A DNA stretch of 8,041 bases. Source: UBA8346 sp050260935 (GTDB lineage: Bacteria > Bacillota > UBA4882 > UBA8346). Shown here one piece after another: positions 1-6,570 of the stretch. Numbering within the stretch: the first letter of the stretch is position 1; each line of letters begins with the position of its first letter. The notes beneath the pieces are model-generated. The model searched no databases. It was not told the DNA's origin and saw only the letters and a list, made by a program, of their open reading frames with translations. The stretch is taken from positions 1-8,041 of the forward strand of contig JBLNCU010000163.1 in the NCBI GenBank assembly GCA_050260935.1, given 5' to 3'. Both the position numbers and the translations under genes were made by a program.

Positions 1-434
1 GCTATGGCCATCACCGGCATTAACCGGCTTCCCAGAATAAAATTGAATGACGCCGTCCCACCTTTGAATTTCCGCCTGGCGAAGGTATAAGCCGCTAAAA
101 CTCCTAAAACCAGATTTACGACCATCACCCAAATGGAAATACTGAAACTATTCTTAAGCGCGGGGGCAATCAAACGGGCTTCCTGGGAAATTCTACTCCG
201 TAGTTGCCCCTTGACTTCATAAGAAGTAGGTATTTTCCCGGTAAACACATACCGGTAATTGTCAAAAGTCATCTTTTTCGGTATAAAATTGGGCGGCTTT
301 TTCAGCAACTCATTTTCACCCTGGAGGCTGGCTGAAAAAACCCACAAAAAGGGAGCAACTAAGAAAACAATTATCATAACAGCTAAAATATTTTGCAATG
401 TGATATTCAGAATACCTTTTCTATTTCCCCTCAT
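1..434 (-). CDS. Carbohydrate ABC transporter permease, MalG-like (CUT1), partial
   Basis: This is the second membrane subunit of a CUT1-type sugar importer. Only the N-terminal 144 codons are present; the gene continues past the left edge. The start is ATG at 434, with AAGGGGAG about 8 nt upstream. The gene starts 19 nt after the MalF-like gene ends, so the two are surely co-transcribed. Residues 13-36 form the first transmembrane helix. The following stretch (residues 38-65, with NELLKKPPNF and FDNYRYVF) is typical of the first external loop of MalG-type permeases. A second helix spans about 98-118, followed by TFARRKFKG, and the visible part ends in SRLMPVMAIA, which matches the conserved helix before the ATPase-contacting EAA loop. 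That loop itself lies outside the window. The segment between residues 66 and 97 is rich in charged residues and seems somewhat longer than usual. The substrate cannot be told from this fragment. Confidence 0.93.
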   Translation of the reverse strand, partial: MRGNRKGILNITLQNILAVMIIVFLVAPFLWVFSASLQGENELLKKPPNFIPKKMTFDNYRYVFTGKIPTSYEVKGQLRSRISQEARLIAPALKNSFSISIWVMVVNLVLGVLAAYTFARRKFKGGTASFNFILGSRLMPVMAI

Positions 435-453
435 GGTATAACTCCCCTTTATA

Positions 454-1380
454 TCAGTTAATTGTGTAATCGGTTTTTAAGGCCCGCAGATAACCGATGA
501 TTAACACAATTGTAAGCACCGCTAGAATAATAGATAGCGCTAAACCGTGCCCTAAATTAAGCGACTTGTATATTTCGGAATAAGCGAACCAACTGATTAA
601 CGATGTCGCATCGGCAGGGCCCCCGCCTGTCATAACATAAACCAGATCAAAGGACAATAAGGCAGTCATCGTTTCATAAACAAGCACCACCAAAAAGATC
701 GGGCGCAGCAGGGGAAGAGTAATCAACCGGAATTGCTGCCAACCGGTAACACCATCGATCCGGGCGGATTCATATAATTGAGGCGGTATAAGCTGCAACC
801 CGGAAAGAAAGAAGATCGCTACCAGCGGCCCCTCTTTCCATACATGAGCTATTATTAGGCTCAGTTTAGCCAAAGCCGGATCAGAAAGAAAAGGTATGTA
901 ATCCCGAATTAGCCCCATTGAATAAAGAACACCGTTAAAAACACCGAAATCCGAATTTAGAATCCATTTCCATAAAAGCCCGGCCACCACTGTTGGAACC
1001 GCCCAAGGTAGGAGAATAAGTATTTTTAGCCAATTTGAAGTTTTTAATTTGGCATTCATCAACAAAGAAACGATCAACCCGAAGATAATAACTCCGGCTA
1101 CAGCGAAAACCGTGTATATCAAAGTAATAATTAAAGAATTTTTAAAATAATAACTACCGATTACCTCGATAAAATTTCCGAAGCCGATAAAGGGATGGTT
1201 CAAGGGATTGGTTAAGATATACCTTAAAAAGCTCATCAAAAAAGCGGTAATTACCGGATAGATAGTGAAAAGCGCAATTACCAAAAGAGCTGGCAATGTC
1301 GAAATATAAGGATACACTCTTTCCGATAAAGAGTTTTTAGGTTTCTCGTTTAAAAGTTTATCCCGAAGATTGGTTGCCAT
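454..1380 (-). CDS. Carbohydrate ABC transporter permease, MalF-like (CUT1)
   Basis: This 308-residue inner-membrane permease pairs with the MalG-like protein to form the translocation channel of a sugar importer. The ATG at 1380 is supported by GGAGGT 7 nt upstream. About six transmembrane helices are visible: roughly 27-50, 83-108, 117-140, 174-197, 226-248 and 277-300. The cytoplasmic EAA loop that docks the ATPase lies at about 203-225 and reads YESARIDGVTGWQQFRLITL followed by P, a textbook match. TGGGPADATS at 251-260, between the last two helices, is also typical of MalF/UgpA-type permeases. The length fits the short MalF-like proteins of Gram-positive bacteria, which lack the large periplasmic insert of E. 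coli MalF. It is separated from the binding-protein gene by a 341-nt spacer, unusually long for this operon type. No ATPase gene is present, so the system may use a shared MsmX/UgpC-type ATPase. Substrate unknown. Confidence 0.95.
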   Translation of the reverse strand: MATNLRDKLLNEKPKNSLSERVYPYISTLPALLVIALFTIYPVITAFLMSFLRYILTNPLNHPFIGFGNFIEVIGSYYFKNSLIITLIYTVFAVAGVIIFGLIVSLLMNAKLKTSNWLKILILLPWAVPTVVAGLLWKWILNSDFGVFNGVLYSMGLIRDYIPFLSDPALAKLSLIIAHVWKEGPLVAIFFLSGLQLIPPQLYESARIDGVTGWQQFRLITLPLLRPIFLVVLVYETMTALLSFDLVYVMTGGGPADATSLISWFAYSEIYKSLNLGHGLALSIILAVLTIVLIIGYLRALKTDYTIN

Positions 1381-1721
1381 TACTTAGACCTCCAAAAACG
1401 CTTAATAATTATCTATTCTATTTTCTGGATCTATTGAACATAATAAAAATTGTCGGTAATTTGTTCGTTTAAACTTAACATCCCGCTTAAAAATGAGTCC
1501 CAACCGTAATGGCATCAACTGAAATTTATTCTTCCAATCTTTCTTTCATGGCTAACCTGCGGGGATGCTATCGTAAAATGAAGCTCGATCCGTTTTCAAA
1601 AACCTGAAAAGAGATAATTGATTTTTTTAAAATGAGCCATGGAAGTAAACACTGCTTTAAATTTTGATTTGTTCCATGGCTCATTTTCTATATTACTGAT
1701 CCACTGTATTTAGTATTAACC
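1381..1721. other. 341-nt spacer between binding-protein and permease genes
   Basis: This spacer lies within the transporter operon. It contains the perfect 16-bp inverted repeat described separately (1629-1687) and the GGAGGT ribosome binding site of the MalF-like gene (1388-1393). The rest is AT-rich. It includes a GTTTAAAC palindrome near 1467-1474 and a minus-strand reading frame of 37 codons (1402-1515) that has no ribosome binding site. I found no convincing -35/-10 pair for a separate permease promoter, no RNA gene I recognise and no transposase fragment. Confidence 0.6.
1629..1687 (-). repeat. Perfect 16-bp inverted repeat, probable intercistronic stem-loop
   Basis: AAAATGAGCCATGGAA at 1629-1644 is exactly complementary to TTCCATGGCTCATTTT at 1672-1687, with a 27-nt spacer. 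In the minus-strand transcript it would fold about 35 nt after the stop codon of the binding-protein gene. The distal arm ends in four U but is then followed by seven A, so it is not a classical intrinsic terminator. By analogy with stem-loops after binding-protein genes in maltose-type operons, it could stabilise the upstream mRNA or partly terminate transcription, giving more binding protein than permease. That role is inference; the repeat itself is seen directly. Confidence 0.85.
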
Positions 1722-3026
1722 TTATTGGGCTTTAAGCTCTTTCCACTTGGCGGCGATATTGTTTAAAGCCGCCATGGTTGATTCCTGCCCCAAAATTGCC
1801 TTATGGATTTCGGAACGGGTGTAAACATCCCACGCTCCGTACCAAGTGGTCATGCCTTCTTTAGCGCGGGCAAGTTCGGCCTGTTTTTTGATTACATCAA
1901 CATCGCCCCATTTTCCAAAGGCCTCGCGGACTTTCGAACTGTTGAATAATGGCAGTTGAGCGAATCCCAGACCGTTTTCAACCGCCCAACGTTCAACCAC
2001 TTTATATTCCCCGTTGGTCTTACCGGCGGAATATTCCAGGTACTTCCAAACAGCATCCAGGTAATCCTTACCCTTCTTCACAGCGGCGGGAGTTATTGCA
2101 TAGAACCGCACATAACCGACTGTGGCATGGCTCTTTCCGGGCATCAAGGCGATCCGGAATTGGCCGGCGTACTGCCCGCTATTGGGTTTATTTAACTCGG
2201 CCATATTGTATTGAGGAGCGATAGTGAAAGTATGGGCGCCTGCTTGCATACTCTTGATTTGATCAATTTCAGCGGTAGAGAGGGACGCCGGATCAAGAAG
2301 TTTTTCTTTATAAGCTTTCCTTAGCCATTCAATAGTGACATAAGCGTCGGAGTTTTGCTTATTAAAGACAGGGTTTAGTTTGCTGTCAAAAAATGCCGCT
2401 CCGCCTTGATGACGGCCATACACCATCGACATGAAAGCTTCCGGATAAGCGCCTTCCTTTTGCGACCAGGCCATAATAATCGGATACTGGACAATACCCT
2501 TTTGTTTGATAACTTTCGCCATCTGGTAAACTTCCTCCCAGGTAGCGGGGGCATTTTTAAATCCGGCTTTTTCCAATTGAGCCTTGTTATACATAAAGTC
2601 CAAAGTATCCGCGTAATAAGACATACCGTAGATCTTGCCTTTATAGGTCATTCCCTGAAGAGCGTAATTGGCGACTTCTTTGCTGTAATTTTTAACTTGG
2701 GGGAAATAATCCTCCAACGGCACCAGCCAACCGGCCGAAGCCCATTCGTCCAGCCAGTGGTCAGAGCCGTACATTACATCGGGAAAGTTGTTGGCCACAA
2801 ACCTGTTAACCATGGTGTCATGATAATCAAGCCAAGAATAATCCTTGTGATTAACTTGGATATCAGGATACATTTCCGAGAATTTCTTATTATTGTCGGC
2901 AATGGTTTCGACTCCGTATGACCAAGTCACAAATTCGATTTGTTTTTTATCGGCGCCATAACCTGTTAAAGAAGCCATCGTAAATACAAGTACCAATGCC
3001 AATACCAAGAAAACAGATTTCTTCAT
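1722..3026 (-). CDS. Extracellular sugar-binding protein of ABC transporter (CUT1 family)
   Basis: This 434-residue solute-binding protein captures the substrate outside the membrane and delivers it to the two permeases encoded downstream. I chose ATG at 3026. An in-frame ATG at 3041 exists, but GGAGGAG overlaps its codons and sits at the right distance upstream of 3026. From 3026 the protein has a classic export signal: KK at 2-3, a hydrophobic core at 5-18, then S-L-T-G-Y-G-A. The position where a lipoprotein would have Cys (LTGC) is Tyr23. The mature protein begins near residue 25 with IEFVTWSYG at 30-38, the usual first strand of this family. Later hallmarks include YGMSYYADTLDFMYNK followed by a KAGF motif and an ATWEEVYQMAKVIK helix, both typical of the maltose/multiple-sugar binding-protein fold. 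The gene heads the transporter operon. Substrate cannot be assigned. Confidence 0.95.
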   Translation of the reverse strand: MKKSVFLVLALVLVFTMASLTGYGADKKQIEFVTWSYGVETIADNNKKFSEMYPDIQVNHKDYSWLDYHDTMVNRFVANNFPDVMYGSDHWLDEWASAGWLVPLEDYFPQVKNYSKEVANYALQGMTYKGKIYGMSYYADTLDFMYNKAQLEKAGFKNAPATWEEVYQMAKVIKQKGIVQYPIIMAWSQKEGAYPEAFMSMVYGRHQGGAAFFDSKLNPVFNKQNSDAYVTIEWLRKAYKEKLLDPASLSTAEIDQIKSMQAGAHTFTIAPQYNMAELNKPNSGQYAGQFRIALMPGKSHATVGYVRFYAITPAAVKKGKDYLDAVWKYLEYSAGKTNGEYKVVERWAVENGLGFAQLPLFNSSKVREAFGKWGDVDVIKKQAELARAKEGMTTWYGAWDVYTRSEIHKAILGQESTMAALNNIAAKWKELKAQ

Positions 3027-3053
3027 TAACTGCTCCTCCATTCATAATTAGAA

Positions 3054-3092
3054 TTAAGTTAAGACCATTAAAACCCGATTTTTATCCGCCAA
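3054..3092 (-). CDS. Possible 12-codon leader peptide upstream of binding-protein gene
   Basis: A very strong Shine-Dalgarno sequence, AGGAGGTG (3095-3102), lies far upstream of the binding-protein gene, where no annotated gene uses it. Four nucleotides after its AGGAGG core is a TTG that opens a 12-codon frame (MADKNRVLMVLT if started with Met), ending in TAA at 3054-3056, 28 nt before the binding-protein ATG. It could be a leader peptide, a ribosome standby site or chance. An ATG at 3107 overlaps the same motif but opens only 8 codons and has no ribosome binding site of its own. The frame has no recognisable family and no codon run suggesting amino-acid attenuation. Confidence 0.2.
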   Translation of the reverse strand: MADKNRVLMVLT

Positions 3093-3198
3093 CGCACCTC
3101 CTGTTCATGACTTTCCCGGTAACAGTTTTTAGAAGCCCAGAAAAAATGGATTTAACTGGGGTAAGACCGCGTTTTAAAAACACTTCCGCCAAGTCCCC

Positions 3199-3239
3199 AA
3201 AAAATCCGGTTGTAAAGCAACTTAAAACCCGGCTTTTTT
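3199..3239 (-). terminator. Bidirectional terminator-like hairpin
   Basis: CCGGTT at 3206-3211 pairs with AACCCGG at 3226-3232 (one bulged C), and an inner GTTG/CAAC pairing is possible. The stem is flanked by A6 (3199-3204) and T6 (3234-3239), so each strand has a GC-rich stem followed by one base and six U. For the minus strand this would end the kinase/regulator transcript, about 160 nt after its stop codon. If the transporter promoter instead lies upstream of it, the hairpin would be a leader attenuator. The stem is short, so efficiency is uncertain. Confidence 0.5.
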
Positions 3240-3342
3240 AACAAATTTGTTTATTAAAGCTTAATCTTACTTTAACACGATACGAACTGGTTAACTAGTG
3301 CAAGGAAGCCTATTTGTAGTAATCATTTTTCAAGCGGAAATG

Positions 3343-3375
3343 ATGACTTTGGATGGGGGTATGACTAAAGTCATA
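3343..3375. promoter_or_regulatory. TGACT/AGTCA inverted-repeat cluster, candidate response-regulator binding site
   Basis: TATGACTAAAGTCATA (3360-3375) is a 7+7 bp palindrome with a 2-nt centre. An extra ATGACTTT (3343-3350) forms an 8-bp inverted repeat with AAAGTCAT (3367-3374). The three half-sites lie 26-58 nt after the response regulator stop codon and upstream of the transporter operon. ACT/AGT palindromes with a short centre are known targets of some NarL/LuxR-type regulators of the VraR/LiaR group, which makes the neighbouring regulator the obvious candidate. The sequence pattern is certain; the binding partner is inference. It has no U-run and is not a terminator. Confidence 0.45.
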
Positions 3376-3400
3376 GTGAAGGGGGGAGAAAGTAATGGAA

Positions 3401-4057
3401 TTAGACTAGGCCGTGTAAAATGGCAAAACGGATTGCTTGAGCCCGGTCTTTCAACCCTAACTTTTCATAAATATTACTAACATGATTTTTGACAGTTCCT
3501 TCGGAGATTTTCAGGCTGTTGGCAATCTCCCGGTTGTCCTCTCCTAAGGCTAAATGCCTTAATACATCAAGTTCGCGGGAGGTTAAACCGGAAAATACCC
3601 CGCTTGAAGCTCCAGTTTCAACGGCCCGGTAGCGGGTCGCCTCTTTGACGAGTTTTGCGGTTACTTCCGGTGACATTAAGGTTTTGCCGTGATAAATATC
3701 CATAATCGCCGCGGTTAATTCTTCCGGTTCAATCTCTTTTAGAAGGTACCCCGCAGCGCCAAGCCTGAGAGCCTCAAAAACATATTCATCATCATCAAAA
3801 GTAGTTAAAACGATTACTTTCACATTATTCCCGCTCATTCGCACCTGTCTTATAAATTCGACACCACTCATGCCGGGCATTCTCATATCGAGCAAAATCA
3901 GATTCGGCTTCTCCTTGGCAAGTATCTCCAAGGCTTCATTGCCGTTACCGGCTATTCCCACTACTTTAGCATCGGGAAGTCGCAACTCAACGACTATTTT
4001 CAGGTTTTCCCGAAACAACTTTTGGTCATCGACAATCATTATCCGCAAAGGTTCCAT
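3401..4057 (-). CDS. Response regulator, NarL/LuxR family (REC-HTH)
   Basis: This 218-residue cytoplasmic DNA-binding regulator is phosphorylated by the kinase encoded just upstream. The start is ATG at 4057, preceded by AAAGGAG at 10 nt; a longer frame back to 4108 lacks homology and would sit deep in the kinase gene. The receiver domain covers about 4-120, with the acidic pair D10-D11, phosphoacceptor D57 (in LILLDMRMPG), T85/T86 in the VLTTF strand and K107 in the GYLLKE motif. The C-terminal domain at about 155-218 is a LuxR-type helix-turn-helix with GLTSRELDVLRHLALG, then NREIANSLKISEGTVKNHVS and IYEKLGLKDRAQA, all standard. All key residues are present. The gene overlaps the kinase end by 32 nt, indicating translational coupling. 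Family members of this layout (DesR, LiaR, VraR) act as dimers on palindromic sites, and such a site lies just downstream. Confidence 0.95.
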   Translation of the reverse strand: MEPLRIMIVDDQKLFRENLKIVVELRLPDAKVVGIAGNGNEALEILAKEKPNLILLDMRMPGMSGVEFIRQVRMSGNNVKVIVLTTFDDDEYVFEALRLGAAGYLLKEIEPEELTAAIMDIYHGKTLMSPEVTAKLVKEATRYRAVETGASSGVFSGLTSRELDVLRHLALGEDNREIANSLKISEGTVKNHVSNIYEKLGLKDRAQAIRFAILHGLV

Positions 4058-5279
4058 CCCGCATAAACTCCTTTTGCAATGGTAATCTTGCCAATAACTC
4101 GAACCCACAACCCGGTTGGGAAGAAATCATCACCGAACCGCCTAACTCGGCTACCCGTTCCTTAATTCCAATCAAACCGAAGCCTCCCGAAGGTTCGTCC
4201 GTGCCGATTCCATTATCCTTAACCATTACCTCTACGGCCTCTTTATGATAACAAAAGGAAACTAATATTTCGGTTGCCTTGCCGTGGCGAAAGGCATTGG
4301 TCAACCCTTCCTGGACAATGCGGTAAATTACACTTTCAAAGGGCTCCCCTAAGAATTGGGGAACATCGGCAAAATTTAAGGATACATCGATTCCTGTGGC
4401 CTGCCCAAAAACCTTAACCAACCTATTAATACTGCCAAGCCCAATGTAACCTTCACCGTCCCCTGGCCGTAAAGTTCGCAACACCTGCCGGACATCTCCC
4501 AAGCCATCCCTGGCCAATATCCGGGCCTGTTCAAGCTCTACCGGGACCTCCTCGCCGGTAGCTTTGATCTTTTCCCGCAAGGCATTTAACAAGGCCAGTA
4601 AATTAGTAATTGTATAGGCCAATGCATCATGAATCTCCCGGGCAATCCTGGTTCTTTCTTTAATGGCGGTTATTAATTCCGCTTGGGCGGCTAAATTTTG
4701 AAACTTGATATTGGTTTCCGCTAAATATTGGTTGGAGGCTTTTATATCCTCCAGCATCTTTTTTTCATAAAAACGGTTTTTAAGCTCGCGCACTAAATAA
4801 TAACTGATAATACTGGTAAAAAAACACTGGGTCCATAAAAATATCAGCCCGCCGAGATCAACTGTTTTGGGGGGCATTGTCCATAAAGGAAGCCGCAAAA
4901 AACTAAGCCAACAGGAGAAAATTATGCATATGATAGCCAAACTTACAGCAAAGTAACTGTTAAAATAGAAAAATCCTTCAAATATCAACAAAGAATAAAT
5001 CAAACTAAACTTACCGGGGCTGTTTGCAAAGGGAACTGTTATCACAAAAACCCCTAGAACACTTAAGATAAACACCAGCCATTTTATATCCTTGGATTTG
5101 ATTAAAGATAATACCACTGAAAGAATGAATAAAATTACAATAGTAATCATGTATTGCTTGGTCCAGGAATCAGGAAACTTTTTCCATAAACCACCAAACC
5201 AATAATCAATTATTAAGGTCGAATGAATACAGATACTTGCAAATATTAGTAAGAAACGCATTTTCAAATTGGCAATCAT
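4026..5279 (-). CDS. Sensor histidine kinase, DesK/NarL-type (HisKA_3)
   Basis: This 417-residue membrane sensor autophosphorylates on histidine and passes the phosphate to the adjacent response regulator. The ATG at 5279 has GGAG 7 nt upstream. The N-terminal 165 residues are six likely transmembrane helices (about 9-29, 43-61, 66-84, 91-107, 109-128, 143-163) with only short loops and no recognisable extracellular sensor domain. This suggests detection of a membrane-associated or intramembrane signal, as in DesK. Residues 170-205 look like a coiled-coil linker. The HisKA_3 dimerisation helix carries RIAREIHDALAY with phosphoacceptor H217. The ATPase domain has the N box around N328 (QEGLTNAFRHG), G1 motif DNGIG at 355-359 and GGFGLIGIKERV from 365. 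Everything needed for activity is present. It starts 40 nt after kbl, so it may be expressed from the tdh promoter. The signal is unknown. Confidence 0.95.
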   Translation of the reverse strand: MIANLKMRFLLIFASICIHSTLIIDYWFGGLWKKFPDSWTKQYMITIVILFILSVVLSLIKSKDIKWLVFILSVLGVFVITVPFANSPGKFSLIYSLLIFEGFFYFNSYFAVSLAIICIIFSCWLSFLRLPLWTMPPKTVDLGGLIFLWTQCFFTSIISYYLVRELKNRFYEKKMLEDIKASNQYLAETNIKFQNLAAQAELITAIKERTRIAREIHDALAYTITNLLALLNALREKIKATGEEVPVELEQARILARDGLGDVRQVLRTLRPGDGEGYIGLGSINRLVKVFGQATGIDVSLNFADVPQFLGEPFESVIYRIVQEGLTNAFRHGKATEILVSFCYHKEAVEVMVKDNGIGTDEPSGGFGLIGIKERVAELGGSVMISSQPGCGFELLARLPLQKEFMRDGTFADNDCR

Positions 5280-5319
5280 TTAAAAGCTCCGCAAAGATTA
5301 GATTGTCTTTCCCTAAATT

Positions 5320-6528
5320 CTACGGATTAGCTTTAAAACCTTTCCAACTTCCCAACTCTTGCTTTACTTCTTTAAAGGCCTTAATTGTCAGGTCCAAATC
5401 CTCTCGCGAATGGGCTGCTGAGATCTGGATCCGGATCCGCGCTTTTCCCTGGGGAACAACCGGGTAGAAGAAGCCAACAACATAAACCCCTTTTTCCAGC
5501 ATTCTATTAGCCATATTTTGGGCCAGTACAGCATCTCCCAGCATAACCGGGACAATAGGATGAACCCCTTCCCGAATATTGAAGCCGGCCTCAGTCATTG
5601 CCTTACGAAAATACATGGTATTATCATGCAGTTTGTCCCGGAAAGCTGTTGTAGCCGATAAAAGTTCCAATACTTTAAGGGAAGTATAGGCAATCGAAGG
5701 CGCTAAGGTGTTGGAAAAAAGGTAAGGCCTTGACCTTTGCCGCAATAAATCAATGATCTCCCGCCGGCCGCTGGTATAGCCGCCGCTTGCTCCGCCCAGC
5801 GCTTTCCCCAGCGTTCCGGTAATAATATCCACCCGGTCCATTACATCGAAGTATTCATGAGTCCCCCGGCCACGGGCGCCTATAAACCCGACTGCATGGC
5901 TGTCATCCACCATTACCATCGCTTTGTATTTTTCAGCCAGATCACAAATGGTCTTTAAGTCAGCGAAAATCCCGTCCATGGAAAAGACCCCGTCGGTGGC
6001 GATCAAACGGAATCGGGCATTTTGGGCTTCCTTCAGTTTCGCTTCTAAATCATTCATATCATTATTTTTATAGCGGTAACGGGTTGCCTTGCAAAGGCGG
6101 ATGCCGTCAATAATGCTGGCGTGATTAAGCTCATCACTGATAACGGCATCCTGCTCATTCAAGACCGTTTCAAAAAGCCCCCCATTGGCATCGAAACAAG
6201 AGGAATAAAGAATGGTATCCTCGGTCCCTAAAAATTCGCTGATTTTGTTTTCCAGAATTTTATGAATCTGTTGCGTTCCGCAGATGAAACGAACCGATGA
6301 AAGTCCGTAACCCCAATCATTAAAACTAGCTTTAGCCGCGGCTACGACTTCCGGGTGATTGGAAAGTCCCAGATAATTATTGGCGCACATATTTAAGACA
6401 TTTTGCCGCCCCAATACATTGATCCGCACATCCTGCGGGCTGGAGATGATTCTCTCTTCCTTCCAAAGCCCGTCCTTTTTAATACCGGTAAGCACTGAAC
6501 GGTAATATTCCTGTGCATTTTTATACAT
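5320..6528 (-). CDS. kbl: 2-amino-3-ketobutyrate coenzyme A ligase (glycine C-acetyltransferase)
   Basis: This PLP-dependent cytoplasmic enzyme cleaves 2-amino-3-ketobutyrate with CoA to glycine and acetyl-CoA, the second step of threonine degradation. The 402 residues match the usual length of Kbl (about 398), and the similarity to the E. coli protein is high along the whole length: CANNYLGLSNHPE at 48-60, SSVRFICGTQ, SSCFDANGGLFET at 109-121, LNHASIIDG with H136, ATDGVFSMDG, VDDSHAVGF with D208-D209, and PLP lysine K242 in TGTLGKALGG. These specific strings distinguish it from the related 8-amino-7-oxononanoate and 5-aminolevulinate synthases. I chose ATG at 6528. AAAGGGAG (6541-6548) lies 12 nt upstream, a rather long spacing; a TTG at 6540 is in frame but directly abuts the ribosome binding site. 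It begins 42 nt after tdh, an operon arrangement known from E. coli (there kbl-tdh; here tdh comes first). Confidence 0.97.
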   Translation of the reverse strand: MYKNAQEYYRSVLTGIKKDGLWKEERIISSPQDVRINVLGRQNVLNMCANNYLGLSNHPEVVAAAKASFNDWGYGLSSVRFICGTQQIHKILENKISEFLGTEDTILYSSCFDANGGLFETVLNEQDAVISDELNHASIIDGIRLCKATRYRYKNNDMNDLEAKLKEAQNARFRLIATDGVFSMDGIFADLKTICDLAEKYKAMVMVDDSHAVGFIGARGRGTHEYFDVMDRVDIITGTLGKALGGASGGYTSGRREIIDLLRQRSRPYLFSNTLAPSIAYTSLKVLELLSATTAFRDKLHDNTMYFRKAMTEAGFNIREGVHPIVPVMLGDAVLAQNMANRMLEKGVYVVGFFYPVVPQGKARIRIQISAAHSREDLDLTIKAFKEVKQELGSWKGFKANP

Positions 6529-6570
6529 AAGTATTACCAACTCCCTTTACTAATCCTGCATTGCCGCTTG

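Larger units (their letters stand above)
3027..3400. other. 374-nt regulatory spacer between response regulator and transporter operon
   Basis: This spacer carries signals for the end of the kinase/regulator operon and the start of the transporter operon, both on the minus strand. Reading in that direction it holds the TGACT/AGTCA repeat cluster (3343-3375), a 7-bp stem-loop (ATCATTT 3322-3328 with AAATGAT 3338-3344), a 12-bp palindrome AACAAATTTGTT (3240-3251), a terminator-like hairpin with U-runs (3199-3239), a small CCCAG/CTGGG hairpin near 3136-3160, and a possible leader ORF. I could not find a -35/-10 pair good enough to name as the transporter promoter; only weak 3-of-6 -35 matches appear, near 3270-3300. 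Confidence 0.6.

Noticed and set aside
259..441. Plus-strand 60-codon ORF opposite the MalG-like gene
   Set aside because: Antisense shadow; the minus strand encodes a clear permease N-terminus with a ribosome binding site.
1402..1515. Minus-strand 37-codon ORF ending 22 nt before the MalF-like gene
   Set aside because: No ribosome binding site before its ATG, no recognisable family, and it lies in an AT-rich spacer. Kept only as part of a finding about the spacer.
2406..2921. 171-codon plus-strand ORF opposite the binding-protein gene
   Set aside because: Antisense shadow of a well-supported gene, low-complexity composition and no protein family features.
3027..3041. Earlier in-frame ATG (3041) as start of the binding protein
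   Set aside because: The GGAGGAG ribosome binding site overlaps its first codons and fits the ATG at 3026, which also gives a clean signal peptide.
3322..3344. 7-bp stem-loop ATCATTT/AAATGAT as terminator of the kinase/regulator operon
   Set aside because: AT-rich stem, 9-nt loop and no U-run after it on the minus strand, so it is too weak to call a terminator.
4058..4108. N-terminal extension of the response regulator to 4108
   Set aside because: The extra residues are not receiver-domain sequence and are an out-of-frame reading of the kinase C-terminus.
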